Positions 7,140 to 14,410 of a DNA stretch of 14,410 nucleotides are shown in pieces. A program made the position numbers and the translations under genes. This DNA comes from an uncultured Candidatus Altimarinota bacterium (GTDB lineage: Bacteria; Patescibacteriota; Gracilibacteria; BD1-5; UBA6164): positions 1 through 14,410 of the forward strand of contig CALDZW010000090.1 in assembly GCA_937944175.1 (NCBI GenBank), given 5' to 3'. The notes beneath the pieces were generated by a model, which ran no database searches, was not told the DNA's origin, and saw nothing but the letters and a program-made list of their open reading frames with translations. The number at the start of each line of letters is the position of its first letter. Position 1 is the first letter of the stretch.

Positions 7140-7652
7140 GTGAGAGAAAAACAAAGAATACTCAATGACAAAATCAAAGCATCAAGAGTCCAACTTATTA
7201 CAGATGATTGAGAAAATCTCTGAGATATGTCAATAAATGATGCAAGAATAAGGGCAAAAGAACAGTCTCTTGATCTTATGCAGATGTCATACGATGGAAA
7301 GATGGCCATTGTAAAAATGCTTGATTATTGAAAATTCTTATACAGACAGAAAAAACAAGAACGTAAGAATAAGGCTGCTTGAAAAGCACCAGACATGAAA
7401 ACATTAAGAATTACTTATAAGATATCGGAACATGATTTAGAGGTCAAAAAGAACCAAGCTGAAAAATTTGCAAAAATCTGACATCCTCTCAAAGTTGTTC
7501 TGATGCTGAGATGAAGAGAAAATCACTATGCAAGCATTGCACATGAAAAAATTGAAATGTTTGTTACTATGATAGAGGAAATATACAAGCTCGATTGAAG
7601 AATAAATAAATCCTGAAATACCTTTTCAGCTATTCTAAAAGCTATAAAATAA
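7140..7652 (+). CDS. infC: Translation initiation factor IF-3
   Basis: IF-3, 170 residues, binds the 30S subunit, checks the start codon and initiator tRNA, and prevents premature 50S joining. The N-domain begins VREKQRILNDKIKASRVQLI and contains GDMSINDARIRAKEQSLDLM. A basic linker (YRQKKQERKNKAAGK) leads to the C-domain with KTLRITYKISEHDLEVKKNQ and VVLMLRGRENHY, all typical. GTG at 7140 is the first possible start, since a TAG lies in frame nine bases upstream. A rare start codon is common for infC, which regulates itself in E. coli by start-codon discrimination; the same here is inference. Eight of nine glycines are TGA. Confidence 0.95.
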
Positions 7653-7675
7653 TTACTTATTAATAATCTGACACT

Positions 7676-7870
7676 ATGACGCTTAAAACAAGAAGTGGAG
7701 TAAAAAAAAGAGTAAAAGTTACTGGGACAGGTAAAATTAAACTTTGAAAAGCATGGAAAAGACATTTACTTATGAATAAAAGTAAAAAAGCTAAAGGAAG
7801 AAATAAATATGGTCTTATTGTTTCAGCTTCTGAAGTAAAAAAGATTAAAAGACAACTTCCTCACATATAG
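7676..7870 (+). CDS. rpmI: 50S ribosomal protein L35
   Basis: bL35, 64 residues, a small basic protein of the large subunit. It starts MTLKTRSGVKKRVKVTGTGK, equivalent to the family 'MPKMKTxKxAxKRFKxTGxGK', and continues GKAWKRHLLMNKSKKAKGR. Its place between infC and rplT is the conserved order. It lies 23 bases after infC. No Shine-Dalgarno is seen. Confidence 0.93.
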
Positions 7871-7887
7871 TCTTTAGTACATTTACA

Positions 7888-7905
7888 AGAGAAAAATATT
7901 TCTCT
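7888..7905 (+). promoter_or_regulatory. Hairpin between rpmI and rplT
   Basis: AGAGAAA (7888-7894), loop AATA, TTTCTCT (7899-7905), with only a weak pyrimidine tract after it. It may attenuate transcription or be a processing site in the L20 operon; it is too weak for a confident terminator. Confidence 0.35.
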
Positions 7906-7934
7906 CCTTATTATCACACTAATATACACTACAA

Positions 7935-8279
7935 ATGGTAAGAGTTAAAAGAGGTCTCATGACAAGAAAGAGACATAAAAAATTATTGAAAAATACTACA
8001 TGATTTAGATTGTTGAATTCTAGGGTATTCTCTAGAGCTAAAAATGCTTGGATGAAATCTGGTCTGAATTCATATATTTGAAGAAGGCAAAAGAAAAGAA
8101 ATTTCAGAAAGCTCTGGACAGTAAGAATCAATATTGCAGCAAGAATGCATGGTACTACCTATTCAAAATTAATTAACAACCTCTATACAAAAAGAGTAAG
8201 TCTTAACAGAAAAGTTCTTTCAAATCTTGCAATTTCGCATCCTAAAGTTTTTGAAAATGTTGTAAACTTTGTAAAATAA
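7935..8279 (+). CDS. rplT: 50S ribosomal protein L20
   Basis: bL20, 114 residues, an early-assembly protein that binds 23S rRNA directly. In several bacteria it also represses its own operon through the mRNA leader. The sequence begins MVRVKRGLMTRKRHKKLLKN, then FSRAKNAWMKSGLNSYIGRR, RNFRKLWTVRINIAARMHGT and LNRKVLSNLAISHPKVFENV, covering the family end to end at normal length. It closes the rpsT-infC-rpmI-rplT operon and is followed at once by a terminator. Confidence 0.95.
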
Positions 8280-8306
8280 AAGAATCATTTTAGATTCTTT
8301 TTTATT
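8278..8306 (+). terminator. Rho-independent terminator after rplT
   Basis: AGAATC (8281-8286), a six-base loop, GATTCT (8293-8298) and a T run; the stem starts directly after the rplT stop codon. Confidence 0.85.
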
Positions 8307-8328
8307 TGTCTACTTTTTTTTATATCTA

Positions 8329-8787
8329 ATGTTCAGCTATTCCCTAAATAACAAGCCAGAATCAATACAGTTAGACACTACAGTTATTGATAATATTTTT
8401 ACTACTATCTCACAAGTAGAGAGTAGCAAACATTTTTGAGTTATAAATATAATATTTCTTCCTGATAAAGAAATACAAACACTCAATAATCAGTATAGAC
8501 AGAAAAACTCTAGCACTGATGTGCTGAGTTTTCATTATCATGATACATTCACTCAACTAGAAGACAGTACTATAGCATGAGAAGTTATTCTGTCAGGGAC
8601 AAAAATTCACTCTCAAGGGATAGAATACTGACTATGAAGCACCAAAGAGTGCTATAAGCTTATTATTCACTCAGTTCTTCATATATTGTGATATGATCAT
8701 GAAAAAGATGATGATTATATAATTATGAAAGAAAAGGAGACAAAAATTTGGAAACAACTATTTTGAATACAAAAAAACTGAGAGTAA
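8329..8787 (+). CDS. ybeY: Endoribonuclease YbeY (rRNA maturation factor)
   Basis: Zinc-dependent endoribonuclease of 152 residues needed for 16S rRNA 3'-end maturation and late ribosome quality control. Family marks are NNQYRQKNSSTDVLSF (residues 53-68), AGEVILS (83-89, usually GDIxIS) and the zinc motif HSVLHILGYDH with H114, H118 and H124. MKEKE, matching the usual MxxxE, follows. The Gly in GYDH is a TGA codon. The stop codon TAA sits in the loop of the terminator hairpin at 8772-8800, so the last codons, including one TGA-Gly, are part of that stem. The gene converges on the pilin genes. Confidence 0.93.
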
Positions 8788-8800
8788 TCTCAGTTTTTTA
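8772..8800. terminator. Bidirectional terminator containing both stop codons
   Basis: AACTGAGA (8776-8783), loop GTAA, TCTCAGTT (8788-8795), flanked by A and T runs. The ybeY TAA is in the loop; the TAA of the minus-strand pilin gene is 8798-8800, in the flanking A/T tract. Confidence 0.88.
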
Positions 8801-9109
8801 TATTGCATTTTCTAATCAAGTTGTAAAAAAACTTACTATTGTCCATGCAATCCACATAATGAATAGTCAGAGCAGACAATACACCATAGTTCTTTTTCAT
8901 TTCTTTACCGTATCTTCTTCTCATCATGCAAAAAGAATCTGAAATCATGCCCACATGAAAATTAGCACTCACACAAGAGCTCAAAATCATATAAGATATT
9001 CCATAATTTGAAAGAAAAACTCTAAAAATGATGATCAAGTCTCTGATCATCATTTTAGTTCTTTTTTTACATTTTCTTGTCAAAAATCAGCAAAAGAAAT
9101 ATTTAACAT
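8798..9109 (-). CDS. VirB2/TrbC-like pilin-family membrane protein (A)
   Basis: A 103-residue protein that exists only when TGA is read as Gly. Two transmembrane helices (about residues 36-60 and 76-98) flank the loop AGGEEDTVKKGKRT. This layout, with a short charged 'GGxEDxVKKGK' loop between hydrophobic helices, is typical of small VirB2/TrbC-like pilins of type IV secretion and conjugation systems in mycoplasmas and candidate-phyla bacteria. It is clearly paralogous to the next gene upstream (AGGDEDKVKKGKTT there). The only in-frame ATG (9107-9109) gives MLNISFADFGQ, with no proper signal peptide, so the N-terminus may be degraded or export may differ. It lies 20 bases after its paralogue. 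No VirB4 or other secretion gene is in the window. Confidence 0.75.
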
Positions 9110-9129
9110 ATATACTTAAAATAAATAAA

Positions 9130-9525
9130 TTACTGTCCTACAGCTGCTCCAGAATCTTGCAATGTATTTATAAACCAACTAACAACTGTCCATGAAATCC
9201 AAATAACAAAAATTCAGATTAGTGCATTGATCATTGTAGTCTTCCCTTTCTTCACTTTATCTTCATCTCATCCAGCAGTAAGAATCAAGAAACCTGCGTA
9301 AATAAAAATTATTACAGCAACAAGTGCCATAAATCCAAGGAAAAAAGCAACTACAGATCATATTGTATCTGAAAAATTTGCGTCTCATCATGTCCCTTTA
9401 AGTTTTTCAGATACATCACCTTTACCTGCTCATCATTCAAAATCAATTCTTGCAAAAGTATTTGTATAAGCTATTGAACTAAGTGCAACAGCTGAATAAG
9501 CTGTAGATTTAATTATATTTTTCAT
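9130..9525 (-). CDS. VirB2/TrbC-like pilin-family protein (B) with signal peptide
   Basis: A 131-residue protein that begins MKNIIKSTAYSAVALSS and has a likely cleavage after TFA, giving a standard export signal. A Gly-rich spacer (EGGAGKGDVSEKLKGTGG) follows, then a first helix (SVVAFFLGFMALVAVIIFIY), the loop AGGDEDKVKKGKTT, and a second helix (LIGIFVIWISWTVVSWF). This fits small VirB2/TrbC-like pilins, which polymerise into a conjugative or secretion pilus after signal removal. The paralogue A follows on the same transcript. The promoter is at 9571-9599. In epibiotic candidate-phyla bacteria such pilins may serve host contact or DNA uptake; that is inference. Confidence 0.8.
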
Positions 9526-9570
9526 AAGTATTTTTTATTATTAATGATAAAATATTAAAAATACCCACAT

Positions 9571-9599
9571 AGTATATTCATTATAAAAGAAAAAGGCAA
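9571..9599 (-). promoter_or_regulatory. Promoter of the pilin pair
   Basis: On the minus strand TTGCCT (9594-9599) and TATACT (9571-9576) are 17 bases apart, about 45 bases upstream of the pilin B start. Confidence 0.5.
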
Positions 9600-9620
9600 A
9601 TTTTTTAAAGTATTTAATCA

Positions 9621-9648
9621 TTGCAAAATAGCTATATATAGGTATAAT
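9621..9648 (+). promoter_or_regulatory. Promoter of the O-methyltransferase gene
   Basis: TTGCAA (9621-9626) and TATAAT (9643-9648) are 16 bases apart, divergent from the pilin promoter, with about 43 bases to the ATG. Confidence 0.55.
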
Positions 9649-9691
9649 TCATATTAACCTAAAAAAAACTATTTATTCACATAAATTATTC

Positions 9692-10279
9692 ATGAAACAT
9701 CTCTCCCAATTACTTCAAGACATGAGAATCTATTGAAAAATAAACAATGTCCCTAACATATCTGATGTACATTTATTTCTACTCAAAGACCTGATTAATA
9801 TTTCAAAACCAAATAATATTCTAGAGATTTGAACTGCAAATGGTTTCTCTACCATCTGAATGTGAGAAGAGTTAGTAAAATATTGATGACATATTACTAC
9901 CATAGACTTTTCACCTCAGTCATATAAAATAGCTCAAACCAATTTCAAAACATCATGATTAGAAAAATCCATTACTAGTCTCTTTTGAAATGCTTTAGAT
10001 ATTGTTCCTACTCTTAGTGAGAACTATGATTTTGTTTTTATTGATGGGATGATGAGAAGAAGTGTAGATTTTTTATGACTTACTTGGAATAAAATTAATA
10101 CATGATGAATTATTATCATTGATGATGTTATTAAATTTAAGCATAAAATGATCTGACTTGATGATTTTTTAGAAAAACATGATATTTCATATAACATTCT
10201 TCCTATTGACTCTGATGATGGAATTATGATGATTATTAAACCTGACATTTCTATTCCCTATGATAAGCTTTCACATTAA
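9692..10279 (+). CDS. Class I SAM-dependent methyltransferase (O-methyltransferase type)
   Basis: The 195-residue protein has a Rossmann-type SAM-binding fold. Motif I is ILEIGTANGFSTI (residues 43-55), the acidic ribose-binding residue is in TTIDFS (D72), and FVFIDGM (114-120) and IIIIDDV (140-146) supply the Asp residues (D118, D144, D145) that bind a divalent metal in the catechol/caffeoyl-CoA O-methyltransferase family (COG4122). It lacks the usual long N-terminal helices only in part. The substrate cannot be told from sequence. It is divergent from the pilin genes and upstream of the M23 peptidase, with a 67-base gap. Code-25 glycines include both in motif I. Confidence 0.85.
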
Positions 10280-10346
10280 AAATTATTTTATTTTGAGTTT
10301 TCTAAATCATAGATATGATAAATATAAGTATTTTTTCAGCTAATAT

Positions 10347-11531
10347 ATGTTTAAAATTATATCAATTCTACTATTTTTCATACTCATTGCTTCCTGAGTA
10401 TGACTAGTTTTTTGATGATTCATCAATTTTGAGAAGAAAATATCATTTTTAGAGTCAAGCAGTAACAATATTATCTCATGAGCAAATTGACTTGATACTG
10501 TCATACTGATTTTCCAAAGCACTATTGATATTACAGATGCTGAGGTAAAAAGCACTTGTGAAACTTCAACACAATTTTTAGGAAATACTCAAGACGTCTA
10601 TATCTATAAAATGAAACTTATCTCTATTTGTGAAAATCCCTATTTTCATCTTGAATTTTGATGAGAAATATATGAATCATCTGAATTTAAACTGCATATA
10701 GAAAATAGAGAAAAAATCTTTTCTTTACTCATTGATTATAACAATAAGACCCTTGAGTCTCTTAGATCAAAGCTTGTAAGAAAGATTAATAATTATTCAA
10801 AAGATAAAGAGCAAATGGGACTTATCTGAGAAAACTATTTTGAAAAAATTAAAAGAGAAAGAACATATAATGAGCTCTTATATAAAGAAAAAATCACTAC
10901 CAACATCATAAATAGAAGAACATACAAATATAGTGTGCCTGTAAAGTGATATGAAATTGCAAAATGACTCAATGTGATTCCAAATGCAAAACGTGACTAT
11001 AGATCATGATATACTGATTGAATTCATCACTGATGGGATATTATGGCTCCTCTTTGAACTCCTGTCTCAGCAATTGATGATGGTATAATTATAAGAGTGG
11101 TAGATAATTTTTCTTATGAAGATATCTCAAACATAAAAAAATGAAAAAATATCAATCATTCTCAAAAATTGAGAAACCTTGATATCTTGAGATGAAATCA
11201 AGTATGGCTCAAAACTACTAAATGAGATGTAATATTTTACTCTCATCTAGATACCATCCCAGAGAGTATCAAAGAATGAATAATTGTTCCTGTTGGAACA
11301 ACTCTCTGAACCATTTGAGTCACAGGAGTTCCTGATAAAGACTATAAGAATTATCACCTCCATTTCCCTATACAAAAAAATCCATATATTCATGACAAAG
11401 CATGAACATATTCCATGGAAGATTATATGAATTGGGATTGGTATCTCAAATGACTAAATCCAACTGAGGTAATTGCATGACAAGATGATGTATTTGTTAA
11501 AGAAGTTGAACACAACCATGAAGAAAAATAA
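10347..11531 (+). CDS. M23-family metallopeptidase (LytM-like), membrane-anchored
   Basis: A 394-residue envelope protein. Residues about 4-26 form an N-terminal membrane anchor or signal. A region of unknown fold (27-200) with a charged helical stretch at 117-190 precedes the LytM domain. Zinc motifs are HHGWD (H227 with D231) and HLHF (H337, H339), with the further conserved His in YSHLD (H300), so the active site looks complete. Such enzymes cut peptide cross-links in peptidoglycan, of the cell itself or, in a predatory epibiont, possibly of a host; the latter is inference. The C-terminal 50 residues are a non-conserved acidic tail. The last 14 bases overlap smpB, so the two are co-transcribed. 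The Gly in HHGWD is TGA. Confidence 0.9.
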
Positions 11532-11988
11532 AACAAACACCTGAGAGATTACAAAGAATAAAAAAGCATTCTTTGATTTTGAAATTATCAAAAGTTATGA
11601 ATGATGAATTGAACTACTCTGACACGAAACAAAAAGTATACGACACTGAAGTGTGAACCTTAAATGAAGTTTCTTAACAGTGAATTGATCGTGACTCTAT
11701 CTAAAAAATATGCATATTACTGCATGGAAATCTCTTCCTAATAGATGAACTATTGATACTTTTAGAGAACGAAAAGTCTTTCTTCATAAAAAAGATATAG
11801 AGTATCTAGAATGAAAGAGTAAAGAAAAGTGAACCACCCTTGTGCCTCTCTCGCTGTACTTTAAATGAAGCTTGATTAAAATCCAAGTGTGACTCGTGAA
11901 ATGAAAAAAACAATTTGAGAAGAAACAAGTACTTAAAGATCGATCGATGAAAAAAGAAGCAGATATTGCTGCAAGTAGATATATATAA
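11518..11988 (+). CDS. smpB: SsrA-binding protein SmpB
   Basis: SmpB, 156 residues, binds tmRNA and places it on stalled ribosomes for trans-translation. It shows TKNKKAFFDFEIIKSYEGGI, ELLGHETKSIRHGSVNLKGS (family: GTEVKSLRxGxxNLxDS), YLKNMHITAW, KVFLHKKDIEYL, GTTLVPLSLYF and a basic end QVGLVKGKKQFEKKQ. Length and order are normal. The start ATG at 11518 overlaps the end of the M23 gene by 14 bases in another frame. No tmRNA gene was identified in the window. SmpB may matter more than usual in this genome, where a shortage of tRNA-Gly(UCA) would stall ribosomes at UGA; that is inference. Confidence 0.95.
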
Positions 11989-11997
11989 ATACTTTTA

Positions 11998-12042
11998 ACC
12001 CACCCCTAACACCTCACTGTGTAGGAGAGGGGAATATACTCA
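11998..12042 (+). repeat. GC-rich palindromic repeat, copy 2
   Basis: Outer arms CCCCT (12003-12007) and AGGGG (12028-12032) enclose an inner CCTCAC/GTAGG-like pairing; the element is preceded by AACCCA and followed by AATATA. It fills most of the 69-base gap between smpB and serS and aligns with the elements at 2560-2603 (inverted) and 13318-13358. Confidence 0.65.
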
Positions 12043-12057
12043 TTAAAAATATAAACT

Positions 12058-13317
12058 ATGTTAGATATACAAATAATTAGAAAAAATCCAGACCTGGTAA
12101 AAGATAGCATAAAGAAAAGAAATTCAAAATTAGATCTTGATGCTTTTTTAGAGTTAGACAAAAAAAGAAATGATCTTATTGTACAAACTGATGAACTCAG
12201 AGCTTTAAAAAATAAAGTCAGTAAAGAAATTCCTACACTCTCTAATGAAGAACGTCCTACAAAAGTAGCTGAAATGAAACAAGTATGAGAAGAATTAAAA
12301 CTCCTAGAAGAAGATCAAAAAACTACGCAAAAACAATGGGAAGAAATGTACTGGCAAGTACCTAATATTCTTGACCCAACCGCTGCTATATGAATTGATG
12401 ATGAAGATAATGGCTTAGAATCTAGTTTTCTAGAACCTACAAAATTTGACTTTGAACCTCAAGCTCACTATGAAATTGGAGCAAAAAAATGATGGATAGA
12501 TTCAGAAAAAGCAGCAGAAATATCTGGAGCAAGATTTTGGTATCTAAAAGGTGATATTGTATTTTTACAATTTGCAATTGTAAATTATGCTCTATCAAAG
12601 CTCTGAGCAAAGTGATACACTCCAATACTTCCTCCTCTGATGACAAAACAAAAAGCTATGTTTTGAACTGGATACTATCCTGCAAGTGAAGATTGACTCT
12701 ATCAAGTAAACCCGTGAAATGATGATCTCTATATGATAGGAACATCTGAAGTTCCGGTTACCTCATATCATTCAAATGAGACCCTTAATTTGGATGAAGC
12801 AATTAGATATGTATGATATTCTAGTTGTTTTAGAAGAGAGGCTGGATCTGCAGGGAAAGATACCAGATGAATCCTCAGAGGGCATCAATTTGATAAAGTG
12901 GAAATGGTAGTATTTTGTAAACAAGAAGATAGTCAAAAGCTTCATGATGAGATGGTAGCTATTGAAGAAGATATTTGGCAATCACTCAAAATACCATACA
13001 ACAAAATGAATGTTTGTAGTGGAGATCTTGGAAACCCTGCCATGAAAAAATATGATCTTGAAGCATGGATGCCAGGACAGCAAAAATTCAGAGAAGTAAC
13101 AAGTTGTTCTAATGTATGAGAGTACCAATCAAGAAGGCTATGAATCAAGTATAAAGATGAGGACTGAAAGTATAAATATGCCCATACACTTAATGGAACA
13201 GTCATAGCCCTATCAAGATGTCTTATAGCCATCATAGAGAACTATCAAACTGCTGAATGAAATGTAAGAATTCCTGAAGTATTGATTCCATTTATGTGAG
13301 GAAAAGAAGAAATCTAA
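12058..13317 (+). CDS. serS: Seryl-tRNA synthetase
   Basis: Class II synthetase of 419 residues that charges tRNA-Ser with serine. The N-terminal tRNA-binding coiled coil covers about residues 1-105 (MLDIQIIRKNPDLVKDSIKK, then KNKVSKEI). The catalytic core has GYTPILPPLM near motif 1, TSEVPVTSYH, motif 2 starting FRREAG at residue 258, and motif 3 NGTVIALSRCLIAIIEN from residue 379 with Arg387. The protein ends at the normal IPEVLIPFMGG. Glycines are often TGA, which is why the standard code breaks it. It follows smpB after a repeat element and ends in a terminator-like copy of the same repeat. Confidence 0.97.
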
Positions 13318-13358
13318 CACACCCCAGCCCCTTCTCTTAGTAAGGAGGGGATTTTTAT
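13318..13358 (+). repeat. GC-rich palindromic repeat, copy 3, acting as serS terminator
   Basis: It starts directly after the serS stop. CACCCCAGCCCC is followed by TTAGTAAGGAGGGG and ATTTTTAT, so the imperfect hairpin plus T tract can work as an intrinsic terminator. It is in the same orientation as copy 2. Confidence 0.65.
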
Positions 13359-13369
13359 ATATCTTTTTT

Positions 13370-13398
13370 TTGAATTAATTATATTAATGTGATATACT
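13370..13398 (+). promoter_or_regulatory. Promoter of the TIM-barrel gene
   Basis: TTGAAT (13370-13375) and TATACT (13393-13398) are 17 bases apart, ahead of AAGGAACC and the ATG at 13431. Confidence 0.55.
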
Positions 13399-13430
13399 TA
13401 TAGCATAATAATATACTAAAAAAAGGAACC

Positions 13431-14201
13431 ATGCTTTTATTGTCTACTGCAAGCTTAAGTTGATATTCTCTCCACAGAGTATTTAGCTTTGCAAAGAAAG
13501 CAAAATATGATGGAATTGAAATAACTCTATCCAAGCTCAACTATGATCTCTGGGATGCTGACTATGTAAAATGACTCAGTGATGCTTTTTGAATACCTGT
13601 GATGTCTATTACTGCTCCTATTAAGTGAATTGATGAGAAAGCAGTAGATACTATTGTGAATATTGCTACCGTTACATGAGCACAGGTGGTAACATTTTTT
13701 CCTCCACACTTAATGGATAAAAATACTAAATGGTTTACTGAATACTTACCAAAAGTAAATGTAGGTTCTCATTTGAGCATATGTGTACAAAATGTAGAAT
13801 CTAAATTTATTTTTTTTATCATTCCAGAATTTAAAAATTCAACTCTTTCACAACTGAAAAAAATTACAGGAAACTCTAGTCTCGATATAGCATCAATTGA
13901 TCCTTCAACTGGTATGGACATTATAAAAGCTCAAAAACTTCTTGGAAATAGTATCAAACAGGTCTGCCTTTCTGATAGAAAAGGAACTCAAACTTGAGTA
14001 TTGCCTGGGAAAGCATGATGATGAATATCTAACCTCCCTATTGAAAGTTTTTTCATGAAACTAAAAACTATTTGATATAATGGTCATATTACTATCAAAC
14101 TGAGGCAATCAGAACTTGGTGCTTGAAATGAAGATCTTGTATTGCAGAATCTTGAGTTTGCCAAAGAATACTACAAAAAACACTTCATCAATTTCAATTA
14201 A
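13431..14201 (+). CDS. Sugar phosphate isomerase/epimerase-like TIM-barrel protein
   Basis: A 256-residue protein of the xylose-isomerase-like/AP endonuclease 2 superfamily (COG1082). The barrel strands are recognisable: YDGIEITLS (residues 27-35), GIPVMSITAPI, AQVVTFFPPHL, HLSICVQNVE, LDIASIDPST, KQVCLSDRKG, and the closing PGKAGGGISNLPIESFFMKL with IGYNGHITIKLRQ. In active members the closing blocks read roughly 'H-x-K-D ... PGEG ... E-x', with metal-binding Glu, Asp and His. Here several ligands seem replaced, for example Lys in PGK and KLR instead of a final Glu, so metal-dependent isomerase activity is doubtful. It has one of the few Shine-Dalgarno-like upstream sequences (AAGGA). The substrate is unknown. 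Confidence 0.7.
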
Positions 14202-14260
14202 GTTCATACTTCATGGTCATGAAAATTACAGATCTGCTTGCATCTCATACAAAACACCAT

Positions 14261-14290
14261 AAAATACTGTATAATATTATACAGTATTTT
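14261..14290. repeat. Perfect 30-bp palindrome
   Basis: AAAATACTGTATAAT (14261-14275) is followed immediately by its exact reverse complement. It lies between the TIM-barrel gene and the glycosyltransferase leader. It could be an operator for a dimeric regulator or, with the T run that follows, a terminator for the upstream gene. A 26-codon ORF (14213-14293) runs through it but is probably fortuitous. Nothing else was seen in 14202-14260. Confidence 0.6.
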
Positions 14291-14302
14291 TAATTATAAT
14301 AA

Positions 14303-14350
14303 CTCTATCTGCCTTACAGGCATCTTTCTCTTAATAAGAGAAAGAAATAA
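14303..14350 (+). promoter_or_regulatory. Two-hairpin leader motif, copy 2
   Basis: CTCTATCTGCCTTACAGGCA contains hairpin 1 (TGCCT, loop TAC, AGGCA). Hairpin 2 is CTTTCTCTT, loop AAT, AAGAGAAAG, followed by AAATAAAG and the ATG at 14364. It is the plus-strand counterpart of the metK leader at 6291-6340. A TATAAT at 14295-14300 would start the transcript within or just before the motif. Confidence 0.6.
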
Positions 14351-14363
14351 AGAATTTATACAT

Positions 14364-14410
14364 ATGAGCAAAGAAAAAAAAGTAGCGATAGTATGTGACT
14401 GGATCAAAGA
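14364..14410 (+). CDS. Probable glycosyltransferase, partial (N-terminus only)
   Basis: Only 15 codons are visible: MSKEKKVAIVCDWIK. The pattern VAIVCDW resembles the first strand of family 4 (GT-B) glycosyltransferases, which often begin 'KVALVHDWLT' before a Gly-rich GGAE block. The rest is outside the window, so the call is tentative. Its 5' UTR carries the two-hairpin leader shared with metK. Confidence 0.5.
   Translation, partial: MSKEKKVAIVCDWIK

Noticed and set aside
7088..8131. Minus-strand ORFs of 70-79 codons in the ribosomal operon
   Set aside because: They are antisense shadows of rpsT, infC, rpmI and rplT, arising because TGA-free stretches in AT-rich genes leave the other strand open.
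8748..8942. Plus-strand ORF of 64 codons starting METTILNTKK
   Set aside because: It overlaps the end of ybeY and the shared terminator, then runs antisense to pilin gene A.
14213..14293. 26-codon ORF before the glycosyltransferase gene
   Set aside because: It runs through the perfect palindrome and has no ribosome site or recognisable sequence; probably chance.
1..14410. CRISPR array, insertion sequence or prophage
   Set aside because: No regularly spaced repeats, transposase or phage genes were seen on either strand with code 25.

Overview
The window is AT-rich DNA from an organism that reads UGA as glycine (genetic code 25). Under the standard code nearly every gene breaks into fragments at TGA. 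With TGA read as Gly, long intact genes appear, and the TGA codons fall on invariant glycines, for example in MetK GAGDQG, the M23 HHGWD motif, YbeY GYDH and the MscS-type GLGGK segment. A tRNA-Gly with anticodon UCA lies in the same window (833-911, minus). Together these point to the candidate phyla Absconditabacteria (SR1) or Gracilibacteria (BD1-5/GN02); the window alone does not separate the two. Most genes lack a Shine-Dalgarno sequence.

Layout. 1-350: the 5' part of an unrecognised minus-strand gene. 351-832: a gene-poor stretch with two diverged copies of a tRNA-trailer/terminator segment and a possible ORF remnant. 833-973: tRNA-Gly(UCA) and its promoter. 1044-5110: plus-strand genes for an MscS-type membrane protein, the tRNA methylthiotransferase MtaB, signal peptidase II (LspA), an unknown multi-pass membrane protein and an AMMECR1-domain protein. 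5137-6611: minus-strand metK behind a SAM-I-type riboswitch, a long hairpin and a second structured leader. 6717-8279: rpsT-infC-rpmI-rplT ribosomal operon behind a near-consensus promoter. 8329-8787: ybeY, converging on two tandem minus-strand VirB2/TrbC-like pilin genes (8798-9525). 9692-13317: O-methyltransferase, M23 peptidase, smpB and serS. 13431-14201: a TIM-barrel sugar isomerase-like protein. 14364-end: the first codons of a probable glycosyltransferase.

Most of the window is housekeeping: translation (S20, L35, L20, IF-3, SerRS, SmpB, YbeY, MtaB, tRNA-Gly), SAM supply and use (MetK, MtaB, methyltransferase) and envelope work (LspA, M23, MscS-type, pilins). The parts that look least described are non-coding. 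A two-hairpin leader motif is shared by metK and the glycosyltransferase gene at opposite ends of the window. A small GC-rich palindromic repeat family has three copies, one of them read through in frame inside mtaB. The third is the duplicated segment beside the recoding tRNA.

All calls come from reading and hand-translating the sequence with TGA=Gly; no database search was possible.
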